Assembly (NCBI GenBank): GCA_900555515.1
Contig: USLO01000122.1
Span: forward strand, 1 to 5,348
Direction of reading: 5' to 3'
Length of the DNA: 5,348 bases
Origin: an uncultured Collinsella sp.
GTDB taxonomy: Bacteria; Actinomycetota; Coriobacteriia; Coriobacteriales; Coriobacteriaceae
The notes under the pieces were generated by a model. It searched no databases. It was not told the DNA's origin and saw only the letters and a program-made list of their open reading frames with translations. Position numbers and translations under genes: made by a program. Position 1 is the stretch's first letter, and each line of letters begins with the position of its first letter. Shown here one piece after another: positions 1-5,342 of the stretch.

Positions 1-102
1 TACGCCATCGCAGCCATGATGTTCCTGCAGAAGGTTGCCGATCCCGCCGCTACCCTCAAGGCCCTCGACGAGCGCAACACCGCCCGTTGGCTCCAGGCCT
101 AA
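1..102 (+). CDS. 3' end of a gene, possibly YgeW-type carbamoyltransferase (partial)
   Basis: An open frame enters from the left edge and stops at TAA (100-102), giving the last 33 residues of a protein. The visible tail is an alanine/methionine-rich helix (AIAAMMFLQKV) followed by a charged end (LDERNTARW). A C-terminal helix of this kind is typical of aspartate/ornithine carbamoyltransferases. In E. coli the ygeW carbamoyltransferase lies in the same neighbourhood as hyuA, yqeB, yqeC and mocA, so YgeW (a knotted, catabolic transcarbamylase-like protein) is the best guess. That assignment rests mainly on gene context, because no catalytic motif (STRT or HCLP type) lies inside the window. That it is a real coding end is well supported by the terminator that follows closely. 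The product name is uncertain. Confidence 0.6.
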   Translation, partial: YAIAAMMFLQKVADPAATLKALDERNTARWLQA

Positions 103-125
103 AGCCGGGTTGAGGTAAGCCATGT

Positions 126-165
126 AAAGGGGGCGCTCTGCCAACCGGCGGGGTGCCCCTTTTTT
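126..165 (+). terminator. Rho-independent terminator after the first gene
   Basis: The sequence can fold into a long hairpin. AAAGGGG (126-132) pairs with CCCCTTT (156-162). After one bulged G (133) the stem continues through C134-G155 and G135-T154, then CTCTGCC (136-142) pairs with GGCGGGG (147-153), including G-T wobbles, around an AACC loop. A run of six T (160-165) follows. It lies 23 nt after the TAA of the upstream gene and should separate that transcript from the mocA-like unit. Confidence 0.9.
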
Positions 166-237
166 GCATCGCGGGCGTGTGGGATAAGCGCTTTCGATGT
201 GGATGCCCGCGGCGCGAGTTATGGGTACGATGGTTTC

Positions 238-246
238 AGGGGAGGT
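238..246 (+). promoter_or_regulatory. Ribosome binding site that fixes the mocA-like start
   Basis: AGGGGAGGT is a near-ideal Shine-Dalgarno sequence 6 nt before the ATG at 253. The frame stays open upstream to an ATG at 199, but that start has no comparable site and would add 18 residues ahead of the conserved nucleotide-binding N-terminus. The ATG at 253 is therefore chosen. Confidence 0.85.
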
Positions 247-252
247 ATCACC

Positions 253-867
253 ATGAAACTTGGATGCGTCATTATGGCTTCGGGCGAGGGCAAGCGGTTT
301 GGCTCCAACAAGATGCTTGCCGATATCTATGGCGAGCCGCTGATTGCCCGGACCATCGATTCGGTTCCCCAGGGCTTTGACGCCGTGGTTTCGACGCGTT
401 GGCCCGAGGTCGCCCAGATTTGCGAGGACAAGCATTGCCCGTGCGTGCTGCACGATGGCGAGCTGCGCAGCGAAAGCGTCCGCGCGGGTCTTTCGTGGGG
501 GGTCGAACGCAACTGGAAAGGTTGCCTCTTTTTGCCGGGCGACCAGCCGCTCGTGAGTTCGGATTCTTTTGATGCCATGGTTCGCGCATTTGACGAGCGT
601 GGCCGCAAGCATCCGGTGCGTCTTGCGTGCAACGGTGAGCCTTCGAGCCCGGTGCTCTTTCCGGCGGAACTGTTCGATGCACTTATGTGTCTTGAGGGCA
701 AGGACGGCGGGGGCTCGATTCTCAAGGACCGTACCGACGTGGTGCTGGTCGAGGCGCGTGCCTACGAGCTGTGGGATGTCGATACCGCAGAGGGACAGCG
801 ACGCATAACGGAGCATATCGCGGCCTGCTCGTATTTTGATCGCGTGGCCAACTGTATTAATCAATAA
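253..867 (+). CDS. mocA: MobA/MocA-like nucleotidyltransferase, probable molybdenum cofactor nucleotidyltransferase of the SDMH system
   Basis: This 204-residue protein is of the usual length for MobA-like NTP transferases. MocA attaches CMP to molybdopterin-Mo to form the cytosine dinucleotide cofactor used by xanthine-dehydrogenase-type hydroxylases in the cytoplasm. The N-terminal nucleotide-binding loop is ASGEGKRFGSNK (residues 9-20), a variant of the family's AAGxSxRMGxxK, with the conserved Arg15 and Lys20. LPGDQPLV (94-101) carries the metal-binding Asp97 in the GDxP motif. SPVLFPAELF (132-141), GGG (152-154) and WDVDT (174-178) match the family's C-terminal signatures. The hydantoinase gene starts 8 nt downstream and its Shine-Dalgarno overlaps this stop, so the two are almost certainly co-transcribed. 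No convincing promoter was found in 166-252. The family call is firm. Whether CTP and molybdopterin are its true substrates is inferred from the family and from the nearby yqeB, yqeC and xdhC. Confidence 0.87.
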   Translation: MKLGCVIMASGEGKRFGSNKMLADIYGEPLIARTIDSVPQGFDAVVSTRWPEVAQICEDKHCPCVLHDGELRSESVRAGLSWGVERNWKGCLFLPGDQPLVSSDSFDAMVRAFDERGRKHPVRLACNGEPSSPVLFPAELFDALMCLEGKDGGGSILKDRTDVVLVEARAYELWDVDTAEGQRRITEHIAACSYFDRVANCINQ

Positions 868-875
868 GGAGCAAC

Positions 876-2243
876 ATGATCATCATCAAAAACGGCGCGC
901 TCGTGACGCCCCAGGGGCTTCGCCGCGCCGATCTTGCCATGGAGGGCGACAAGATTGTGCGGATTGCCGCGGCGATTGAACCGGCCGAGGGCGATACCGT
1001 CGAGGACGCCGCGGGCTGCTGGGTGTTTCCCGGCTTTATCGACGGCCACACGCACATGCAGTGCTGGACTGGCATGGATTGGACAGCCGATAGCTTTGAA
1101 ACCGGCACGCGTGCGGCTGCCTGCGGCGGTACGACGACCATCGTGGACTACGCCACGGCCGACCGCGGCGTGACCATGCCCGATGCCCTTGCCGAGTGGC
1201 ACCACCGCGCCGACGGCACCTGCACGGCAAACTACGCTTTTCATATGGCACTCGCCGAGTGGAATGAGCGCAACCGCGCCGATCTCGCGGCTATGCGCGA
1301 GGCGGGCGTTTCGTCGTTTAAGACCTACTTTGCCTACGACCACCTGCGCTTGGACGATGCCGAGACACTCGAGGTGCTGGAGGAGCTCAAGCACCTGGGC
1401 GGTATCCTGTGCGTGCATTGCGAGAACGGCACGCTGGTGAATGAACTTCAGAAGCGCGTGTACGAGCAGGGGATTCATGGACCCGAGGGGCATGCGCTCA
1501 GCCGTCCGGACGTGTGTGAGGCCGAGGCCGTGAGCCGCCTGCTGTATCTGGCGCACTTGGCCGGGGACGCTCCGGTCAACGTGGTGCACCTTTCGACCAA
1601 GCTGGGGCTCGAGGCCATTCGCGCTGCCAAAGCGCGCGGGCAGAAGAACATCTATGTCGAGACATGCCCCCAGTATCTGATGCTCGACGACACCTGCTAT
1701 CTGGAGCAGGGCGAGGACGGCTTTGCGGGCGCCAAGTACGTGATGAGCCCGCCGCTGCGCCATGCCGGCGACCGTGCGGCCCTGCGCGAGGCGCTTGTGG
1801 CCGGCGAGATCGATACGATTGCGACCGACCACTGCAGCTTTAACCTGCACGGGCAAAAGGACCGCGGGCGCGACGACTTCCGCGCGATTCCCAACGGCGG
1901 GCCCGGCGTGGAGCATCGTCCCGTTGCGATTGCCACGAGCTTTGAGGGGCAGTTGGGACCCGAGGATCTGTGCCGCTTGATGAGCGAGAACCCGGCGCGC
2001 GTCTTTGGCATGTATCCGCGCAAGGGCTGTCTTGCCAAGGGCTCCGATGCCGACGTGTGCGTGTGGGATCCCCAGGCACGCTGGACCATTAGCGCGGCGA
2101 CGCAGCATCAGGCTGTGGACTACACGCCGCTCGAGGGCTTTGAGGCGCATGGCCGCGCCAAGGTCGTGTTTGTGAACGGCGTGCTGGCGGCACGCGACGG
2201 CGAGCCCACCGGAGCCCAGCCCGGCCGCTACGTGCCTCGCTAG
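876..2243 (+). CDS. hyuA: D-hydantoinase / dihydropyrimidinase-type cyclic amidohydrolase
   Basis: This 455-residue member of the amidohydrolase superfamily is full length for D-hydantoinases (about 460 residues). The enzyme opens hydantoin or dihydropyrimidine rings to N-carbamoyl amino acids using a binuclear metal centre. All expected ligands are present: His58 and His60 in GFIDGHTH, Lys149 in SSFKTYF (the carbamylated bridging lysine), His181 in CVHCENG, His238 in VVHLST and Asp318 in ATDHC. Tyr154 lies where the family has its substrate-binding tyrosine. The ATG at 876 is preceded by AAGGAG (866-871), which overlaps the stop of the mocA-like gene. In E. coli the equivalent gene (hyuA, also ygeZ) sits in the purine/ureide cluster with ygeW, yqeA, yqeB and yqeC. 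Here the substrate is probably a ureide or hydantoin-like intermediate of anaerobic purine breakdown. That is inference from context, because hydantoinase specificity cannot be read from these motifs. The alternatives are a true pyrimidine-catabolic dihydropyrimidinase or an allantoinase relative. Confidence 0.92.
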   Translation: MIIIKNGALVTPQGLRRADLAMEGDKIVRIAAAIEPAEGDTVEDAAGCWVFPGFIDGHTHMQCWTGMDWTADSFETGTRAAACGGTTTIVDYATADRGVTMPDALAEWHHRADGTCTANYAFHMALAEWNERNRADLAAMREAGVSSFKTYFAYDHLRLDDAETLEVLEELKHLGGILCVHCENGTLVNELQKRVYEQGIHGPEGHALSRPDVCEAEAVSRLLYLAHLAGDAPVNVVHLSTKLGLEAIRAAKARGQKNIYVETCPQYLMLDDTCYLEQGEDGFAGAKYVMSPPLRHAGDRAALREALVAGEIDTIATDHCSFNLHGQKDRGRDDFRAIPNGGPGVEHRPVAIATSFEGQLGPEDLCRLMSENPARVFGMYPRKGCLAKGSDADVCVWDPQARWTISAATQHQAVDYTPLEGFEAHGRAKVVFVNGVLAARDGEPTGAQPGRYVPR

Positions 2244-2269
2244 CAGGGGGAGTGCCGGACCCCCTCCGC

Positions 2270-2336
2270 AGTTGCGGTGAAATACGGACTGTTTGCGGCC
2301 GTCAGGCGGCTAAACAGTCCGTATTTCACCGCAACT
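2270..2336. repeat. 67-bp palindromic intergenic repeat, copy 1 (probable bidirectional terminator)
   Basis: The left arm (2270-2294, beginning AGTTGCGGTG and ending GGACTGTTT) and the right arm (2312-2336) are perfect reverse complements over 25 bp, or 26 bp if C2269/G2337 is counted. The 17-nt centre (2295-2311) can close further through GCCG (2298-2301) with CGGC (2307-2310). The element starts 26 nt after the hydantoinase stop and lies 15 nt beyond the yqeC stop, so it sits between the 3' ends of convergent genes. A2278-A2282 and the T/A-rich parts of the arms lie inside the stem, and no clean T-tract follows on either side. Its termination role is therefore inferred from position. A copy with nearly identical arms follows xdhC at 5054-5120, which marks this as a dispersed repeat (REP/MITE-like) rather than a unique terminator. 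Confidence 0.93.
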
Positions 2337-2351
2337 GACGAGATGGGGCGG

Positions 2352-3086
2352 CTACTTGAGGCTGCTGGTGACGACGGAGTGGCCGAGAGCTGCCTCGAAG
2401 CGGTCGGCCATTGTGGGGTCGCTGAGCGTGTTGACTTGGTTGAGCATGACGCGTGCGGTATTGAGTTTCAGCGCCTGCATCTCGGCATTGAGCACTTGGG
2501 CGACGCGCTCGGGCGTGGCGGTATCGGTGGGCTCGCAGCCGCAGCGCTCGCAGAAGAGCTCGGGGCGGTGGACAACCTCGGCGACGGGCTTGCCGAATCC
2601 CGAGGCGCCGACGATCCAGACGATGTTGGCCGTGCCAGAGGGAATTACCGGCTCCCACGGGGCGTGCGCCTTGAGCGGGAGCCGCTTGCTGCCGTCCGCC
2701 TCGGCCAGGACGTAGTCAAAGCGCTGCGCCAGCTCGTTGAGCGGCTCGGCGGGGGCGGAGAGCTTGCCTGTCTCCGGGTCCAAAACACCCGCCTGGCAGA
2801 TACTTCCGCGGCTCATGCCAGCGCATGCCTCGCAAGTGCAGCCGGGAACATGCAGGGCCCCCGGTTTCCAAGGCACGGCGTCCAGGCGACGGCTCGACCC
2901 ATCCCACGGCACGCCGGCGACGGGGAACATATGCGTGGTGGTACAGAGAAGCACCCTGCCGCCAGCGCGCATGAGCTCGAGACCCAGCGCCTTCAGCAAG
3001 GTCGACTTGCCGCCGCTGCCGATGATCGCGGTAATGCCCGGCTCGATCTTGAGCGCGGAGGCAAGGTTTCCGCTCGTCGTTTCCAT
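2352..3086 (-). CDS. yqeC: YqeC, selenium-dependent molybdenum hydroxylase accessory protein (P-loop)
   Basis: This 244-residue protein matches the YqeC family, a putative accessory factor that co-occurs with SelD and selenium-dependent molybdenum hydroxylases. Its exact biochemical step is unknown. A P-loop, GSGGKST (residues 23-29), suggests nucleotide binding. CTTTHMF (48-54), VLAEADGSKRLPLKAHAPWEPVIP (126-149 in part: Glu129, Asp131, Lys134, Lys139) and VHRPELF (172-178) are family hallmarks. It has an unusual cysteine-rich segment, PGCTCEACAG (81-90) with Cys97, and a second cluster, CERCGC (179-184). The gene is read leftward, diverging from yqeB across a 102-bp shared region and converging on the hydantoinase gene. 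The start is the ATG complementary to 3084-3086. Its Shine-Dalgarno is weak (GGCGGTG at 3093-3099 on this strand), but the P-loop location fits this start well. Confidence 0.9.
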   Translation of the reverse strand: METTSGNLASALKIEPGITAIIGSGGKSTLLKALGLELMRAGGRVLLCTTTHMFPVAGVPWDGSSRRLDAVPWKPGALHVPGCTCEACAGMSRGSICQAGVLDPETGKLSAPAEPLNELAQRFDYVLAEADGSKRLPLKAHAPWEPVIPSGTANIVWIVGASGFGKPVAEVVHRPELFCERCGCEPTDTATPERVAQVLNAEMQALKLNTARVMLNQVNTLSDPTMADRFEAALGHSVVTSSLK

Positions 3087-3188
3087 CTGTTCACCGCCGT
3101 ATAATACTGTGATAATAAATAATCATCAGAGTAGCGGTCGAACCGCTTTTGCTCTGCTCAAACCGTAGCACAGGGAGGTGTCCCGGGA
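3087..3188. promoter_or_regulatory. Divergent promoter region between yqeC and yqeB
   Basis: This is the most AT-rich stretch of an otherwise GC-rich window, centred on about 3099-3126. A consensus -10 hexamer, TATAAT, lies at 3100-3105 on the plus strand and would drive yqeB-xdhC, but its -35 element is weak. On the minus strand TATTAT occurs at 3106-3101 and 3117-3112, either of which could serve as a -10 for yqeC. CTGATG, 17 nt upstream of the first, is a poor -35. Weak -35 elements on both sides would fit activator-dependent expression, but that is inference. Confidence 0.6.
3127..3156. promoter_or_regulatory. Inverted repeat in the yqeB leader, possible operator or leader hairpin
   Basis: AGCGGT (3133-3138) and ACCGCT (3142-3147) are perfect inverted repeats around CGA. 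They are flanked by CAGAG (3127-3131) and CTCTG (3152-3156), which also pair. The bases between the two stems are T on the left and TTTG on the right. The element lies just downstream of the plus-strand TATAAT, so it would be transcribed at the start of the yqeB mRNA, and it is upstream of the possible yqeC promoters. It could be a repressor site, a leader hairpin, or a partial attenuator given the TTTT at 3147-3150. The sequence alone does not decide. Confidence 0.5.
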
Positions 3189-3983
3189 ATGCTCGTTTAT
3201 GTTCGCGGCGCCGGCGATATCGCCACGGGTGTCGCTGCCCGTTTGGTACGCGCCGGCGTGTCGGTTGTCATGGCCGATATCGCGGTCCCCACGTGCATCC
3301 GTCGCACAATCAGTTTTTGCGAGGCCATTCGCCTGGGCGAGGTCCAGGTCGAAGGCATTCGCGCTCGCTTGGCACAGACGCCGGCTGAGGCGCTCGAGAT
3401 TACCCAAGCGGGGGATGTTGCCGTTGTGGTAGACCCCCAGGCCAAGATGCTCGATGAGCTTAAACCCGCGGCTGTGGTCGACGCGATTTTGGCTAAGCGC
3501 AACTTAGGCACCACACGCGATATGGCGCCTGTCGTCATCGCCGTGGGGCCGGGCTTTACCGCGCCGGTCGATTGCGACGCCGTGGTCGAGACCATGCGCG
3601 GGCATTTTCTCGGCCGCGTCATCACCCAAGGTTCGCCCCAGCCCAATACGGGCGTGCCGGGCATCATCGCCGGCTATGGTAAGGAGCGTGTTATCCACAG
3701 CCCCGCCGCCGGCGTGTTTCGGTCCGACCGCGCAATCGGCGACATCGTGAGTGCCGGCGACGTGATCGGGTATGCGGGTGATACTCCCATGGTCACGCAG
3801 ATTGACGGCTGCTTGCGCGGCCTTTTGGCCGACGGCGTTCAGGTGACCGAGGGCTTTAAGTGCGCCGACGTCGACCCGCGCGGCGATGCCAGCTATATCA
3901 ACTATATTTCGGACAAGGCGGCGTCGGTCGGCGGCGGCGTGCTCGAGGCGCTCGCTATGCTCACCGATGTCTTTAGAGGATAG
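3189..3983 (+). CDS. yqeB: YqeB, selenium-dependent molybdenum hydroxylase system protein (EF2563 family)
   Basis: This 264-residue protein matches the YqeB/EF2563 family, found almost only with SelD and SDMH enzymes and presumed to help make or insert their selenium-containing molybdenum cofactor. Its chemistry is not established. The N-terminus is a Rossmann-type dinucleotide-binding fold with VRGAGDIATGVAARL (residues 5-19) and MAD ending the second strand (28-30). VPTCIRRTISFCEAI (33-47), AVGPGFTAPVDCDAVVET (118-135), RGHFLGRVI (137-145), PNTGVPG (152-158) and GYGKERVIHSP (162-172) are family signatures. Its length is normal. An excellent Shine-Dalgarno (AGGGAGGTG, 3172-3180) sits 8 nt before the ATG. 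The xdhC-family gene follows after 9 nt, indicating an operon, while yqeC diverges upstream. Confidence 0.93.
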   Translation: MLVYVRGAGDIATGVAARLVRAGVSVVMADIAVPTCIRRTISFCEAIRLGEVQVEGIRARLAQTPAEALEITQAGDVAVVVDPQAKMLDELKPAAVVDAILAKRNLGTTRDMAPVVIAVGPGFTAPVDCDAVVETMRGHFLGRVITQGSPQPNTGVPGIIAGYGKERVIHSPAAGVFRSDRAIGDIVSAGDVIGYAGDTPMVTQIDGCLRGLLADGVQVTEGFKCADVDPRGDASYINYISDKAASVGGGVLEALAMLTDVFRG

Positions 3984-3992
3984 AAGGCGGCA

Positions 3993-5036
3993 ATGGAAAA
4001 GCTCGATGTTGTGAATGCGGCGCTTGCCGCCCTGCGTGCTGGCGAGACGTGCGAGCTGGTGGTCGTGGCCGGCACGGCAGGGTCGTCACCGCGCGGCGTG
4101 GGCGCCTGGATGGCTGTCTTTGCCGACGGTAGCCAGGCGGGCACCATCGGCGGCGGCAAGATTGAGCTCTTTGCGCTGGACGAGGCGCGAGAGCTGCTGG
4201 CCGCGGGGCAGTCGCGCCTGGTCCGCTACACCATGGGCGGGGAGAACTCCGATACCGGCATGATCTGCGGCGGAGCCATTTGCCTGTGCTATCTTCACCT
4301 GGACGCGACCCAGGCGCCGTTGTTCCAGGAGATTGCCGATGTGCTGGCGTATCGCCGCATCGGCGACTTCGTCATCGATTTTGAGCCGTTTATCGCAAGC
4401 GCGCTCGAAGGCGACGCTGCCGAATACCATGGCGAGGAGTCGCGCCGCACCATTGTGGGCTGCCCCGAGCTTTCGCTGAGGGAAGAGGGGAGTAAGGTCA
4501 CCTACACCAACGTTGCCTCCGAGATTCCCCCGGCGCACATCGAGACGCTCTGCCCCGAGGGCCTGACCTACATCTTTGGCTGCGGACACGTGGGCGCCGC
4601 GACGGCTCGCGTGCTCACGGCGGCGGGCTTTGCCGTCGTGGCCTGCGACGATCGTCCCGGCACGCTGACGCCCGAATGGGTGCCCGGCGTCTACGACCGT
4701 CGTCTGGTCGACTACAAGAACCTGGACGAGCTGTGCCCCATCGGCCCGCGCGACCTGGTGGTCGTGGCCACGGCGGGGCACAAGTCCGATATCGACGTGG
4801 TGATTCAGGCGATGCACGCCAAGCCCGCCTATCTGGGTTGCCTGGGCTCGCGTCGCAAGACGGCCTTTGTGCGGGCCCGCTTGGAGCAGGAGGGCTTTAC
4901 GCAGGAGCAGATCGACGGGCTGCACCTGCCGATCGGCGTTGCCATCGAGGCGGAGGACCCCGAGGAGATCGCCATCTCCATCGCTGCCGAAATGATCCAC
5001 CTGCGCCGCACCAAGCTCGTCCCCCGCAAGCGCTAG
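3993..5036 (+). CDS. xdhC: XdhC/CoxI-family molybdenum hydroxylase maturation factor
   Basis: This 347-residue, two-domain XdhC-family protein is full length. Family members bind molybdenum cofactor and promote its sulfuration before insertion into xanthine dehydrogenase or aldehyde oxidoreductase, without being part of the final enzyme. The N-terminal XdhC/CoxI domain shows VVVAGTAGSSPRGVGAWM (residues 23-40), GTIGGGKIE (50-58) and GMICGGAICLCYL (89-101), with Cys92, Cys97 and Cys99. The C-terminal Rossmann domain begins with YIFGCGHVGAATARVL (193-208), has an acidic pair at 219-220 (CDDRP), and ends with LGCLGSRRKTAFV (281-293) and LPIGVAIEAEDPEEIAISI (312-330). The gene follows yqeB by 9 nt with an AAGG ribosome site (3984-3987). 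The context with yqeB and yqeC suggests that it serves an SDMH enzyme. Whether it delivers sulfur, selenium or intact cofactor is not shown by the sequence. Confidence 0.92.
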   Translation: MEKLDVVNAALAALRAGETCELVVVAGTAGSSPRGVGAWMAVFADGSQAGTIGGGKIELFALDEARELLAAGQSRLVRYTMGGENSDTGMICGGAICLCYLHLDATQAPLFQEIADVLAYRRIGDFVIDFEPFIASALEGDAAEYHGEESRRTIVGCPELSLREEGSKVTYTNVASEIPPAHIETLCPEGLTYIFGCGHVGAATARVLTAAGFAVVACDDRPGTLTPEWVPGVYDRRLVDYKNLDELCPIGPRDLVVVATAGHKSDIDVVIQAMHAKPAYLGCLGSRRKTAFVRARLEQEGFTQEQIDGLHLPIGVAIEAEDPEEIAISIAAEMIHLRRTKLVPRKR

Positions 5037-5053
5037 TTTCATCCCCATATATG

Positions 5054-5120
5054 AGTTGCGGTGAAATACGGACTGTTTAAGCCAGTTAAGCCATCAAACA
5101 GTCCCTATTTCACCGCAACT
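5054..5120. repeat. 67-bp palindromic intergenic repeat, copy 2
   Basis: The left arm (5054-5078) is identical over all 25 bases to that of copy 1 at 2270-2294. The right arm (5096-5120) differs from its counterpart at one base, C5105 instead of G, which leaves one C-C mismatch opposite C5069. The 17-nt centre (5079-5095) has the same length as in copy 1 but an unrelated sequence. The element begins 17 nt after the xdhC stop and is followed by GCTTTTTGGG, so it may double as the terminator of the yqeB-xdhC operon. No target-site duplication is evident at its edges. Confidence 0.93.
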
Positions 5121-5127
5121 GCTTTTT
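5121..5127 (+). terminator. Possible T-tract completing an xdhC terminator
   Basis: GCTTTTT directly follows the 3' arm of the second palindrome. A 25-bp stem with one mismatch followed within two bases by five T residues is a plausible intrinsic terminator for yqeB-xdhC. The stem is much longer and less GC-rich at its base than a normal terminator, so this remains tentative. Confidence 0.45.
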
Positions 5128-5134
5128 GGGGATC

Positions 5135-5163
5135 GAGTTGTGCGGGGGAGTTGTGGAGTTGTG
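5135..5163. repeat. Three direct copies of GAGTTGTG upstream of a promoter
   Basis: The octamer GAGTTGTG occurs at 5135-5142, 5148-5155 and 5156-5163. The first and third copies extend similarly (CGGG and CAGG). Start-to-start spacings are 13 and 8 bp. The array ends about 20 bp before the proposed -35 at 5183, a place typical of activator or repressor sites. No known regulator motif is recognised, and a simple local duplication is also possible. Confidence 0.55.
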
Positions 5164-5182
5164 CAGGCAGACGAGGTTTTTC

Positions 5183-5211
5183 TGGAAATACGCTCCCGAT
5201 GCGCGTATAGT
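5183..5211 (+). promoter_or_regulatory. Sigma-70-type promoter for the gene beyond the right edge
   Basis: TGGAAA (5183-5188, 4 of 6 matches to TTGACA) and TATAGT (5206-5211, 5 of 6 matches to TATAAT) are separated by an optimal 17 bp. Transcription would start near 5218, about 130 nt before the window ends, giving the next gene a long leader. Confidence 0.6.
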
Positions 5212-5228
5212 ACCGATTGTTTTGTCGG

Positions 5229-5323
5229 CTCCTGCTGCGTCGAGTCCAAACCGCGAAATGCCATGAGCGGCGCGGATGCAGCCAGGAGGCACGAGGACAA
5301 CCCACCGTGGCCACGCCCCGTGC
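5229..5323 (+). promoter_or_regulatory. Leader of the next gene with strong folding potential (candidate cis-regulatory RNA)
   Basis: CTCCTGCTGCGTC (5229-5241) can pair with 5275-5288 to form a 13-bp helix containing one G-T pair and a single bulged C (5282). Inside it, CCGCG (5251-5255) could pair with CGCGG (5271-5275, competing for one base), or CCGC with GCGG (5267-5270). A second helix joins GCACG (5289-5293) to CGTGC (5319-5323), continues with GG/CC (5295-5296 with 5316-5317), and encloses the palindrome CGTGGCCACG (5306-5315). The structures end 13 nt before the Shine-Dalgarno. This resembles the layout of autoregulatory or attenuator leaders, but no named riboswitch or ribosomal-protein leader is recognised, and GC-rich DNA folds readily by chance. 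Confidence 0.4.
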
Positions 5324-5336
5324 TTAAAACCCCAAG

Positions 5337-5342
5337 AAGGAG
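5337..5342 (+). promoter_or_regulatory. Ribosome binding site of a gene starting just past the window
   Basis: AAGGAG is a strong Shine-Dalgarno. The remaining six bases (TGAACA) contain no start codon, so the coding start is expected at or just after the first base beyond the window. A frame from ATG 5263 also runs open to the edge, but it lacks its own ribosome site and has an unconvincing composition. Confidence 0.7.

Noticed and set aside
186..193. AAGCGCTT palindrome upstream of the mocA-like gene as an operator
   Set aside because: Eight perfect bases are too few in a GC-rich region without a nearby promoter or a second copy.
199..252. Upstream ATG extending the mocA-like protein by 18 residues
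   Set aside because: It has no Shine-Dalgarno and the extra residues precede the conserved N-terminal strand. The ATG at 253 has an ideal ribosome site.
861..2150. Minus-strand 429-codon open frame opposite the hydantoinase gene
   Set aside because: It is antisense to a gene with a complete set of metal ligands. The translation is rich in Ala/Arg/Gly/His with no recognisable domain, as expected of a shadow frame.
2277..3104. Plus-strand 275-codon open frame opposite yqeC
   Set aside because: It lies wholly antisense to yqeC, whose family motifs are clear. Its start is inside the palindromic repeat with no ribosome site, and long antisense frames are expected in GC-rich genes.
4086..5048. 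Minus-strand 320-codon open frame opposite xdhC
   Set aside because: It is a mirror-frame artefact of codon bias. It overlaps the confident XdhC domains and shows no motif or ribosome site.
5179..5190. Fragment resembling the palindrome arm (GGAAATACG) as a third repeat copy
   Set aside because: The match is only a few bases and lacks the inverted partner, so it is likely chance.
5307..5327. GTG-initiated six-residue leader peptide
   Set aside because: It is too short and without regulatory codon runs, and GTG here is part of a palindrome. There is no evidence that it is translated.
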